From: Alcanivorax hongdengensis A-11-3
GTDB taxonomy: Bacteria > Pseudomonadota > Gammaproteobacteria > Pseudomonadales > Alcanivoracaceae
NCBI RefSeq assembly: GCF_000300995.1
Contig: NZ_AMRJ01000002.1
Coordinates: 186,001-250,000, forward strand
DNA: 64,000 nt
Direction of reading: 5' to 3'
Position numbers and translations under genes: made by a program. Positions within the stretch are counted from its first letter, which is position 1, and the number at the start of each line of letters is the position of its first letter. A model generated the notes under the pieces. It made no database searches and was not told the origin of the DNA. It saw nothing but the letters and a program-made list of their open reading frames with translations. This document shows positions 48,369 to 56,616 of the stretch, piece after piece.

Positions 48369-50366
48369 TCAGGGCGCACGCCCCAGATCATCGGCAATTA
48401 ACGACACCGATTCCGGCGACGATTGCGACCAACTGAACGACGGCGCCAAATCGCCACCGGCGGCACCAAGAATGTTGTCAAACCGCAGCACCTTGCCCTG
48501 GGACTTTTCCGCCACGTACAAATGCTGGCCATCAAAGGCAATATCCACCGGGTTACCCAGCTGGGTCTGGCCCACCGTACTATTGTTACCGTTATCGATA
48601 TTCACGCTAACGTTGGTCAGGCCATCCGCGCTTGCGGCCCCATCGAGCACATAGATCTTGCCATCGGTGGTATTGGCTCCGCTGCCCACATCGGAGACGA
48701 TCAACTGGTCGGTTTTTGCCACATGGACAATGCCGTGCAGGTTGGTCGGTGCCGCAAACGCCACGCCGCCGGTCGCCGGCGTAATCACCCGATCCGGCCC
48801 GCTGGCGCCACGTACAACACTGTAACGGTCGAAAACGGCCACGGTGCCATTGGTCAGGGCCACATACAGCCGGTCTGCCTGTGGATCGTAGTCCAGATCC
48901 CAAGGAGCCACCGACAGCGACGTGGAAAACAGCGGTGCCACATTGCCATCCGCCTGAGCTCCGAACACCCGCACGGAAGGATTGCCGTTATCGGTAATCA
49001 GCACCCAACCCAGTTTATCGGCCACATCGAAGCCTTTCGGTGCAGTCAGGCCAGTACTGGTGCCCGTGACAAGCCGGTCACGCTCAAGCGCGAAGGACTC
49101 GCCATCGCGCTCCAGCGCCAGCCGGTTGATCACTGCCAGGCCACCGTCGTAGCTGACATAGGCATCCCCCATGTGATTAAAGGCCAGGCTCTCCCGATCC
49201 TGATTGGTGATAAAACCACGCTGCATGGCCCCCAGATCCAGATCCAGCACCACCACGTCCGGGCTCTTCGGCGAGGCTGGCGGATTGCTGGTGACCGCCA
49301 CACCGGTAAAGAGGGTGCCCGGGCCGTCAATATCGGAAAGATCCGGCGTGGTGACCGTATCGGGGATCAGGGTCAATGATTCCGGTTTGATGCTGGCGAC
49401 CACCTTGTCCGGGGCGATATTGCCGGAGCCACCGGAGAACACGTCCCGATAGACAAGGATGGCATCATTGGATTTTTCAGCGATATAGACATCGTCGTCA
49501 TCGAGCACCAGGTCCACCGGGTTACCCAGCTGGGTCGCCGCACCGGCCAGCGTTCGTGCCGGTGTCACAACACCATTGGCGGTGGAGGCCTTCTCAATCA
49601 CATAGAGACGGCCATCATCAGCAATGCCCGCGTCGCCCACGTCACTGACCACAAGGGTGTCGGTGTCGGCCCGGTAGGCAATGCCATGCAGATTGGAAAC
49701 GGAACCGGCGGTGGCTGGCGTAATGACTCTCGCCGGGCTGGCCAGAAACTTGCCGGCCACGTAATCGTCCACCACCAACACGGTGCCGTTGGTCATGGCC
49801 AGGAACAGTCTGTCCGCAGCCTCATCATAGGCCAGATCCCAGGCATTGCCGGCCAGGGCCGTGCTGGCCAGCGACGTTGCCATGCCGCCCGCCGCCGTGC
49901 CATAGACTTCAATGCTGTTGCCGCCAATATTGGCAGCCATCACCAGCCCCGCCCGGTGAGCGATGGCAATGCCCTTGAGTGTCATGGAACCGGGAGCCGC
50001 CACGGTACGATCCAGGGTCGGCACGTCGGCCGTGCCATCCTCTCTTTGCGCCAGTTTGTGCAGCACCTGCAAACGGCTGGGCGCTCCGCCACTGTCGTTG
50101 GCCGCGTAAAGATTGCCCAGCAAATCCAGCGCGATCCCTTCATTGGCGTCGGCACTGAAGGTTGCCTTGACCGACAGGCTGGCATCGAGCCGGTCAATCT
50201 GCCCGCTATTAGCGGGGCCATTGTGCATGACCAGCAAGGACGGCCCGCGAGTCACCCCCGGGGAATCAATCAGCGGCCCATCATTATCATCACCACCGCA
50301 GGCGGCCAGCGTCACGGCCAGCGCCAGGGGGGACAGCCACAGCAAACCTTTGCCATTCACATTCAT
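48369..50366 (-). CDS. Large lipoprotein with duplicated beta-propeller halves
   Basis: The 665-aa protein has a lipoprotein signal with lipobox LAAC (C23) followed by GGDDNDG. The body consists of two homologous halves of about 280-300 residues. Each carries in order LTNGTV- or MTNGTV-like, V(I)TPAT, NLHGI, VVSDVG or IVSDVG, DGKIYVLDG-like, QLGNPVD, (H/V)LYVAEKS or VYIAEKS, and PESxSLI. The repeats look like NHL or YVTN-type propeller blades. I do not recognise a named family; conserved hypothetical lipoproteins of this type occur beside ECF sigma factors. ATG 50366 follows AAGGAGAG. Confidence 0.72.
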   Translation of the reverse strand: MNVNGKGLLWLSPLALAVTLAACGGDDNDGPLIDSPGVTRGPSLLVMHNGPANSGQIDRLDASLSVKATFSADANEGIALDLLGNLYAANDSGGAPSRLQVLHKLAQREDGTADVPTLDRTVAAPGSMTLKGIAIAHRAGLVMAANIGGNSIEVYGTAAGGMATSLASTALAGNAWDLAYDEAADRLFLAMTNGTVLVVDDYVAGKFLASPARVITPATAGSVSNLHGIAYRADTDTLVVSDVGDAGIADDGRLYVIEKASTANGVVTPARTLAGAATQLGNPVDLVLDDDDVYIAEKSNDAILVYRDVFSGGSGNIAPDKVVASIKPESLTLIPDTVTTPDLSDIDGPGTLFTGVAVTSNPPASPKSPDVVVLDLDLGAMQRGFITNQDRESLAFNHMGDAYVSYDGGLAVINRLALERDGESFALERDRLVTGTSTGLTAPKGFDVADKLGWVLITDNGNPSVRVFGAQADGNVAPLFSTSLSVAPWDLDYDPQADRLYVALTNGTVAVFDRYSVVRGASGPDRVITPATGGVAFAAPTNLHGIVHVAKTDQLIVSDVGSGANTTDGKIYVLDGAASADGLTNVSVNIDNGNNSTVGQTQLGNPVDIAFDGQHLYVAEKSQGKVLRFDNILGAAGGDLAPSFSWSQSSPESVSLIADDLGRAP

Positions 50367-50430
50367 GTAATCTCTCCTTGGAGTATGGCACTGGCCCGGA
50401 AACGGCCAGCGGGACGGCGTCCTGCCCCCG

Positions 50431-50457
50431 GATACCTTGTGGCGACGCCAACGGATG
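50431..50457 (-). promoter_or_regulatory. Possible ECF-type promoter of the propeller lipoprotein
   Basis: On the minus strand CATCCG (50457-50452) and GGTATC (50436-50431) are separated by 15 bp, a spacing used by several ECF sigma factors. It lies about 65 bp before ATG 50366. Consensus for this sigma group is not known to me. Confidence 0.3.
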
Positions 50458-50648
50458 TAACAGCGGGTAATATTTGTCAGCCAATCGGTAATCCGGCCAA
50501 ATTCATCGGTTGTCCGACACCTGGCCCGCAGCCCTTGCGGGCCGGGTGCGGCAGGACTAGGCTGGCGGGGTAATTTTGCTTTCCCGAAAACACGCTTCGG
50601 GGTATTCTGAAACCCTCTGCAACAGCCCACAGGGCCACGTTTTCCATC

Positions 50649-51653
50649 TTGGACACACCACTCGCTTCTCAGAAAATCAGTCTCGAACCGAACGATTCCC
50701 GTCGCCTGGCCAGTCTCTGTGGCCGTCTGGATGAGCACATCAAGCAGATCGCCCAGCGCCTGAGCGTGGATATTCACAACCGTGGCAATCAATTTTCCCT
50801 GGCCGGCGAGCCCGCCGCCGTGGAAGCTGCCGGCGCCATCCTCACCGAGCTCTACGAACAGACCGGCGATGGCACCGAGCTGACGCCGGAGATGGTGCAC
50901 CTGCATTTGCAGCAATCGAATGTGGCGGATCACACCTCGGCCGGCCGGACAGACAATACCGTGGCCTTTCCCAGCGATGAGGTGATCATTCGCACCCGGC
51001 GCACGCGTATCAAGCCACGCGGCACGCACCAGCGCGAATACGTCAGAAACATCCGCAAGTTCGATATCAATTTCGGTATTGGCCCGGCCGGTACCGGCAA
51101 GACCTGGCTGGCGGTGGCCTGTGCGGTGGACGCCCTGGAAAAGGCCGAGATCCAGCGTATTCTGCTGGTCCGCCCGGCGGTGGAAGCCGGTGAAAAACTG
51201 GGTTTTCTGCCCGGTGACCTGGCGGAAAAGATCGACCCCTATCTGCGCCCCCTCTACGACGCGCTCTATGAAATGCTCGGCTTCGAGAAAGTCGCCAAGC
51301 TGATGGACCGGATGGTGATCGAAGTGGCACCGTTGGCCTACATGCGCGGGCGCACTCTCAACAACAGTTTCGTGATCCTCGACGAAGCCCAGAACACCAC
51401 GCCGGAACAGATGAAGATGTTCCTCACCCGCATCGGTTTCGGGACCCGCGCGGTGATCACCGGCGATGTGACCCAGGTGGACCTGCCGCGTCACCAGCGC
51501 TCGGGCCTGGTCAATACCCTGGAAGTGCTGGATGGCGTGAAAGGCATTGGCGTCACCCGTTTCGACAGCAAGGACGTGGTTCGCCACCCCCTGGTTCAAC
51601 GCATTGTAGAGGCCTACGACCGCCATGAACGGGATACCGACACCGACCGTTGA
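50649..51653 (+). CDS. ybeZ: PhoH-like ATPase YbeZ
   Basis: The 334-aa protein matches the short PhoH/YbeZ form: [30 protein letters not shown] at the start (split), then [20 protein letters not shown] (Walker A), [32 protein letters not shown] (split), and [22 protein letters not shown] with GDVTQVDLP. YbeZ binds the YbeY endonuclease. Translation appears to start at TTG 50649; no ATG is available in frame upstream and the N-terminus aligns with E. coli YbeZ. The 3' end overlaps ybeY by 29 bp. Confidence 0.92.
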   Translation: MDTPLASQKISLEPNDSRRLASLCGRLDEHIKQIAQRLSVDIHNRGNQFSLAGEPAAVEAAGAILTELYEQTGDGTELTPEMVHLHLQQSNVADHTSAGRTDNTVAFPSDEVIIRTRRTRIKPRGTHQREYVRNIRKFDINFGIGPAGTGKTWLAVACAVDALEKAEIQRILLVRPAVEAGEKLGFLPGDLAEKIDPYLRPLYDALYEMLGFEKVAKLMDRMVIEVAPLAYMRGRTLNNSFVILDEAQNTTPEQMKMFLTRIGFGTRAVITGDVTQVDLPRHQRSGLVNTLEVLDGVKGIGVTRFDSKDVVRHPLVQRIVEAYDRHERDTDTDR

Positions 51654-52122
51654 CGTCCAGTGGGCCAGTGATGACCCGGACGTCCCCGACCCATCGCAAT
51701 TATCCGCCTGGGTGCGCCACGCGGCCCGGGCCGCCGGTGGCGTAGTCGGCGATGTCACCCTGCGGATTGTCGATGAAGAGGAAATCCGCGCCCTGAATCA
51801 TGATTTCCGCGGCAAGGACAGCCCCACCAATGTGCTGTCCTTTCCCTTTGAAATGCCCGAGGGGCTGCCCGCCGATGCGGTGGCGCCCCTGCTCGGCGAT
51901 GTTGTCATCTGTACCCAGGTGGTGCGCCGGGAAGCCGCTGAACAGGGCAAGACCCTGGAGGCCCACTGGGCCCATATGGTGACCCATGGCGTGCTGCACC
52001 TGCTAGGCTATGACCATATTGACGATGACGACGCCCAGATCATGGAAACCCTGGAAATCCGCACCCTGCAGGAACAGGGCTTTGCGGACCCCTACCAGAC
52101 GCCCGACTCACAGGAGAGATAG
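51625..52122 (+). CDS. ybeY: Endoribonuclease YbeY
   Basis: The 165-aa metalloenzyme functions in 16S rRNA 3' maturation and ribosome quality control. The zinc site H-G-x2-H-L-x-G-Y-D-H is intact in [12 protein letters not shown], and [20 protein letters not shown] is the conserved upstream block. Its ATG is inside the end of ybeZ (29-bp overlap), so the two are translationally coupled; ybeX follows after 5 bp. Confidence 0.95.
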   Translation: MNGIPTPTVDVQWASDDPDVPDPSQLSAWVRHAARAAGGVVGDVTLRIVDEEEIRALNHDFRGKDSPTNVLSFPFEMPEGLPADAVAPLLGDVVICTQVVRREAAEQGKTLEAHWAHMVTHGVLHLLGYDHIDDDDAQIMETLEIRTLQEQGFADPYQTPDSQER

Positions 52123-52127
52123 GCAAC

Positions 52128-53012
52128 ATGTCGGACGATTATTCGGATAACGGTACCGGTCGAAGTTGGTTGGAGCGTGTCGGCCAGTTTTTCTCTTCCA
52201 CGCCCGGCGACCGGGAGGAATTACTGGACCTGATGCGCTCCATGCGCGATGCCCATGTGGTGGATGGCGACACCCTGGGAATTATCGAAGGCGCCATCTG
52301 CGTGGCGGACATGCAGGTCCGGGAGATCATGATTCCCCGCTCCCAGATGGTCAGCATCCGCGCCTCCGGGGATCCGCGGGACTTCCTGCCCACCATCATC
52401 GACTGTGCCCACAGCCGTTTTCCGGTACTGGGCGAAGACCCGGATGAAGTGATCGGCATTCTGCTGGCCAAGGACCTGCTGCCACTGATTCTCGAACCGG
52501 CCCGCATGGAACGCTTTGCCATCAAGGATCATATCCGCTCGGCCATGGTGGTGCCCGAATCCAAGCGTCTGGATTCGCTGCTGCGAGAGTTTCGTATCAG
52601 CCGCAACCACATGGCCATTGTGGTCAACGAATACGGAGGCGTGGCCGGCCTGGTGACCATCGAAGACGTGCTCGAACAGATTGTCGGGGAAATCGAGGAC
52701 GAGCATGATGTGGAAGACGACGATTACCTGATCAAGGATCTGGATAACGCCGAATACACCGTCAAGGCACTGACGCCCATTGATGACTTCAACGAACATT
52801 TCCACTGTCAGTTCAGTGACGAGGAGTTCGACACCATCGGCGGGCTGGTCATGCAGAAATTCGGACGCCTGCCCGGCCGCGATGAATCCGTGGTGCTGGA
52901 TGGCTACCGTTTCACCGTTCTCAGCGCCGACGGCAGAACAATAAGACTGTTGCGGGTGACACCGCCGGGGGAACACAGCGATGACGACAACCCAGAAGAG
53001 GCCGAACGCTGA
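52128..53012 (+). CDS. ybeX: CBS-domain protein YbeX/CorC
   Basis: The 294-aa protein has two CBS domains (VREIMIPRSQMVSIRASGD, SRFPVLGEDPDEVIGILLAKDLLPL; MVVPESKRLDSLLREFRISRNHMAIVVNEYGGVAGLVTIEDVLEQIVGEIEDEHD as several blocks) and a C-terminal CorC/HlyC domain ending in GRTIRLLRVT. It is classed as CorC, a putative Mg2+/Co2+ efflux factor, and affects ribosome metabolism in E. coli. AGGAGAG precedes ATG 52128. The last 32 bp overlap the start of the rhomboid-like gene, which separates it from lnt. Confidence 0.93.
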   Translation: MSDDYSDNGTGRSWLERVGQFFSSTPGDREELLDLMRSMRDAHVVDGDTLGIIEGAICVADMQVREIMIPRSQMVSIRASGDPRDFLPTIIDCAHSRFPVLGEDPDEVIGILLAKDLLPLILEPARMERFAIKDHIRSAMVVPESKRLDSLLREFRISRNHMAIVVNEYGGVAGLVTIEDVLEQIVGEIEDEHDVEDDDYLIKDLDNAEYTVKALTPIDDFNEHFHCQFSDEEFDTIGGLVMQKFGRLPGRDESVVLDGYRFTVLSADGRTIRLLRVTPPGEHSDDDNPEEAER

Positions 53013-54372
53013 GCGGCTGAAACGCCTGCCCTGGATCACCGCCCTGGTGAGCCTGTTGATCATACTGGGATACTTGGCCCTGCCGGCGGCACGGGCCCCG
53101 CAACCGGTACTCGACTGGTATGCCAGCTCCGGCCTGAAAACCCTGGAATGGCAGAACTACCTGGCCTGGCTGCGCTTTCATGGCCAGAGCCCGCTGGCCG
53201 CCAGCCTGGAGCAGCAGCTGGCCACTGGCGATCACCACGCCTACAGCGCAGCCCTGTTGTCGCCGGCCTTTGATGCGGACAGCCGCCAGCGCGGTCGGGA
53301 TTTCTGGAGCCCCGCCGATCTGGAGCGTCGCCAGAGCCTGCGTGACCAGGTGCCGTTGCAGCTGGCCGCCAGCCCGCTCTACCAGTGGGGCCTGCCGGTC
53401 CAGGCCAGTCGTCCGGCCCGTTTCTTCACGGCCCCCTTTGTGCCCGGCTCCCCGTGGGCCACGTTCGCCCTGTTGCTATGGATTCTGCCACTGGCCATCT
53501 GGCTGGAGAAACGTCTCGGCCATGGCAAGCAGCTGACGCTGTGGCTGGCCGGCAGCCTGCTGGCCGGCGCCGGCTATCTGCTACTGGCCCGGCCCGGCCA
53601 GATTCCCCTGCACGGCGCCGGCCCGGCACTGATGGTCTGGGTGGGCGCCTTTTTCGGCCTGCAGCGTCGCACCCTGGCCTTGCCGATCTGGCAGCCCCGC
53701 CAGCGGCGCTGGCAGACCCGGCATGTGCGACCCTGGTGGCTACTGCCCCTGATCCCCGCCATGCTGAGCCTGATGCTGCTCTACAGCTCCCCGGCCAACA
53801 GCCTGGCAGCGGCGATACTGGCCCTGCTTGGCGGTGCCGCCGTGGTACAGCTGATGCGCGCCAGTGACAGCGAGCCGCAGGAGAGCGACCCCTTCATCAC
53901 CCCGGACCCGCAGCAGGTCAGTACCCTGAGTCGGGGCTGGCAGGCCCTGGCTCTGCTTAACGGGCCCACCGCCCGGGACAGCTTCCAGCAGGTGCTGGCC
54001 GGTGACCCGGCGCATTTCAGTGCGCTTACCGGGCAGTTCACCGCCCTGCAACTGACCGGCGACGACAACGGCTGGCACCAGGTAGCCTGCGCCCTGTTCC
54101 GCCACCCGGCCAGTGGCAAGGGCGAGCCGCAACAGGTTCGTCACTACTGGCACCAGTACCAGCAACGCAGCCAGACGCCACTCCCCGGCACCGTCGGCTG
54201 GGCCCTGGTTGCCACCCTGGCCCGGGCCCAGGCATTCACCGAAGCCGAAGCCCTGGCCGAGAGCCTGCCCGCCGCCGAGGGGCGCCAGCAGGCACTGGCC
54301 GTGCTGGTAGAGGAATTTGAAAAGGAAGGGCTGGGGCATCGGGCGCGAAACTGGAAATCACAGGCGGCCTGA
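52981..54372 (+). CDS. Rhomboid-like membrane protein without recognisable catalytic serine, with TPR-like tail
   Basis: The 463-aa protein has an N-terminal helix (WITALVSLLIILGYLALPA), a rhomboid-like block at about 150-260 (RFFTAPFVPGSPWATFALLLWILPLAIWLEKRLGHGKQL in parts, then LHGAGPALMVWVGAFFGLQ), more helices, and a helical TPR-like tail from about 310. The position where active rhomboids have G-x-S-G reads GAGPAL (212-217), so the nucleophile appears missing, and no clear late helix histidine follows. It is probably a pseudoprotease or merely rhomboid-shaped. ATG 52981 lies behind GGGGGAAC inside ybeX, suggesting coupling with the maintenance cluster. Confidence 0.68.
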   Translation: MTTTQKRPNAERLKRLPWITALVSLLIILGYLALPAARAPQPVLDWYASSGLKTLEWQNYLAWLRFHGQSPLAASLEQQLATGDHHAYSAALLSPAFDADSRQRGRDFWSPADLERRQSLRDQVPLQLAASPLYQWGLPVQASRPARFFTAPFVPGSPWATFALLLWILPLAIWLEKRLGHGKQLTLWLAGSLLAGAGYLLLARPGQIPLHGAGPALMVWVGAFFGLQRRTLALPIWQPRQRRWQTRHVRPWWLLPLIPAMLSLMLLYSSPANSLAAAILALLGGAAVVQLMRASDSEPQESDPFITPDPQQVSTLSRGWQALALLNGPTARDSFQQVLAGDPAHFSALTGQFTALQLTGDDNGWHQVACALFRHPASGKGEPQQVRHYWHQYQQRSQTPLPGTVGWALVATLARAQAFTEAEALAESLPAAEGRQQALAVLVEEFEKEGLGHRARNWKSQAA

Positions 54373-54478
54373 TCCGCTGTGTCGCTAACGTGAGGGCACA
54401 GCACAGCGGCCGAGATGACGGGGCGAAAAAGCGGGTCAGAGGGTGCCACCCGCCCAGGATCAACAGACCATCCGAGCG

Positions 54479-55018
54479 CTAGACCAGATAGGTCTTGCTG
54501 AAATGCCGGAAGCGTTCATGGGCGGAGGTTCGCAGCATTTCGAACAGCACCATCTCCGCACTCACCACCACGGCGCCGCCGTCACGCATTCGTTGCAGGG
54601 CCAGCTCCCGGTCCTGTGCCGAACGGCTGGACACCGCGTCGCTGACCACAAACACCTGCTTGCCCGCCTGACGCAATTCCAGCACGGTCTGCAATACACA
54701 GACATGGGCTTCCATGCCACAAACGATCACCTGATCCCGCGCCAGCAGGGCCGCCGGCAGACAGTCTTCCGCCAGGCAGGAGAAGGCCCGCTTTTGCACC
54801 ACCTGCGGTGACGGCACCGCCGCCAGCAAACGCGCATCCGTCTCCCCCAGCCCCTGCGGATACTGCTCGGAAAACACCACCGGCAAGCCCGCGTCCACCG
54901 CCACCCGCAACAACCATTCACACCGCTCCAGCAGCGCCTCCGGCGCCACCACCGCCGGCACCAGCTTGCTCTGCACATCCACCACCAGCAGGGTGGCATG
55001 GTCGCGATTCATCAGCAT
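54479..55018 (-). CDS. Isochorismatase-family cysteine hydrolase
   Basis: The 179-aa protein has the isochorismatase-like triad Asp-Lys-Cys: D14 in LLVVDVQ, K76 in VQKRAFS and C107 in EAHVCVLQT, with CGMEAHVC the typical loop. The small size and motifs match YcaC-like hydrolases. Substrates vary in the family; none is suggested here. ATG 55018 follows AGGAGG. It is convergent to the rhomboid-like gene and 72 bp downstream of the B-box gene on the same strand. Confidence 0.85.
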   Translation of the reverse strand: MLMNRDHATLLVVDVQSKLVPAVVAPEALLERCEWLLRVAVDAGLPVVFSEQYPQGLGETDARLLAAVPSPQVVQKRAFSCLAEDCLPAALLARDQVIVCGMEAHVCVLQTVLELRQAGKQVFVVSDAVSSRSAQDRELALQRMRDGGAVVVSAEMVLFEMLRTSAHERFRHFSKTYLV

Positions 55019-55090
55019 GGAGGTTCCTCCTGAGTGGAGACGGGTAACGTTTAAACAGCCCACAGGGGGTGGCCCCGAGCAACAGGGACA

Positions 55091-56479
55091 TCAGGCCCAG
55101 GCTTCGCGGCAACGGGCCACCTGCTGGCGCAGCTTGGCATCGCGACAATGACTTTCCACAAAGCGCAGGTACTGCTCGGCCTTGCCGGCCAGACCAAACT
55201 GCTCGGCCAGAATCTGCGCCAGCAGCAGATAGGCTTCCCCCACGCCGTCGAAGCCCGGGTGCTGTTCGTGCAGGTCCTTGAGCAATTGTACCGCCACCTT
55301 GGGGGCGCTGTCGGCCACGCCCCGTGCCAGCGCCAGACGCAGCCCCGCCGAGCCCGGCAACCATTGCGGCTCTTCACGGCGCTGTCGTGCCAGCAGCGCC
55401 AGGGCCTCCTGCCAGGCTTCGGCGCCGATTAACACATCCAGGTAGTCTTCACGGCGGCGACGGCGCTCGTCCTCGCGCCCCAGTACCGCCAGCAGACGAT
55501 CATGCTGCTGCCAATCCGCCAGGGTCGCTTTTTTGCCTTTCAGGGTTTTGCTGACGCCAATCAGCACCCGATCAAAAGCCCCCGCCGCCAGCTGCACCCG
55601 CTCGCGGCGCTGATCCAGAGGCTCGGTGGCGCGGGGCACCGCCGCCCCCTGATACCCCCACCGACGGCCGTGGCGGGCCAGCAAGTCACCACACAACGCT
55701 GACAGCGCCAGCCACCAGCAGCCGGCCAGGCCCGCTGCCAAGGCCTGCACCGCCGGCATGGGTAACAGATCCATGGCCACACTGATCAGTGCCACACACA
55801 ACATCCAGCCCAGCGAGGCGAACAGGGCCGCCACCAGCCCGTCCCGTGAGGCGGACAACAGCAAGCCCGGCATGGCCGCATAGGCCCCGGGGCCGGCCCC
55901 TTCCACTTCCACTGCCAGCCAGATGGCCGGCACCAGCAATAGCAGCAGCCCGCCCACCAGCAGGCCCGCGGATACCGACACGGTCAACAACAGCACCCCA
56001 CTGCCGGCCAACACCACCAGCACCGGCAGCCCCTGAAACAGGGCCGTGCGCCAACGCGACAGCGGCGTCAGTGCCCGCCAGCCCGACGTCGTCGCCCGTC
56101 GACTCCGGCTGCTGCGCTCCCGACCGCGTTCGGCCAGCACCGCACTGCCGATACCCATGGCCGGCAGCCCGCCCAGCAGTACCACGGCCACACTGATCCA
56201 CAACGGCGGCAACAACGCCGCCAGTCCTGCCCAGATCAGGGCCACCGGCAGCCATTGCGGGGAAAAGGGGAAGCGCAGGTAACGATCCAGCTGCTGCCAT
56301 AACGGGGTGCGGGACCGTTCCGCATCCGCAGCGGCAAGGGGCTGGTTACACAACAGACAATGGGCAACAGCCGATGGCCCATCCCCACCGTCCACACATT
56401 GCTGACACAGATGCAGACCATCATGCGGGCAATACCACAGCGCCGCCGTCCCCGGATGGTACTTGCAATAGTGATTCAC
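55091..56479 (-). CDS. B-box zinc-finger membrane protein with TPR-like tail
   Basis: The 462-aa protein begins with a B-box-type zinc finger: C5, H8, C17, H19, C25 and C28 in NHYCKYHPGTAALWYCPHDG and LHLCQQCV, and a further CLLC pair. About eight hydrophobic segments follow (for example LPVLVVLAGSGVLLLTVSVS, VALISVAMDLLPMPAVQ), then a charged helical TPR-like tail (WQEALALLARQRREEPQWLPG, YLLLAQILAEQFGLAGKAEQYL). I recognise the architecture but not a named protein. GTG 56479 is the likely start, with GGGGG upstream; an upstream ATG frame has no ribosome-binding site. Convergent rhomboid-like and divergent lnt genes flank it. Confidence 0.65.
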   Translation of the reverse strand: MNHYCKYHPGTAALWYCPHDGLHLCQQCVDGGDGPSAVAHCLLCNQPLAAADAERSRTPLWQQLDRYLRFPFSPQWLPVALIWAGLAALLPPLWISVAVVLLGGLPAMGIGSAVLAERGRERSSRSRRATTSGWRALTPLSRWRTALFQGLPVLVVLAGSGVLLLTVSVSAGLLVGGLLLLLVPAIWLAVEVEGAGPGAYAAMPGLLLSASRDGLVAALFASLGWMLCVALISVAMDLLPMPAVQALAAGLAGCWWLALSALCGDLLARHGRRWGYQGAAVPRATEPLDQRRERVQLAAGAFDRVLIGVSKTLKGKKATLADWQQHDRLLAVLGREDERRRRREDYLDVLIGAEAWQEALALLARQRREEPQWLPGSAGLRLALARGVADSAPKVAVQLLKDLHEQHPGFDGVGEAYLLLAQILAEQFGLAGKAEQYLRFVESHCRDAKLRQQVARCREAWA

Positions 56480-56616
56480 TATGATGCCCCCAAGCTTGCC
56501 AGCGCTTGCGCGCCTTTTATGCCCGCTTGCCGGTGTCACCGGCAAAGGGGCGACACTGCGATCAAGCGCATTTTTATGCAACATACTTTATTCGTATTCT
56601 GCCCGGGTCTCTACTC

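Noticed and set aside
50367..51758. Upstream extension of the lipoprotein frame to 1129 aa
   Set aside because: It would run antisense through ybeZ and place the lipoprotein signal in the middle; AAGGAGAG before ATG 50366 settles the start.
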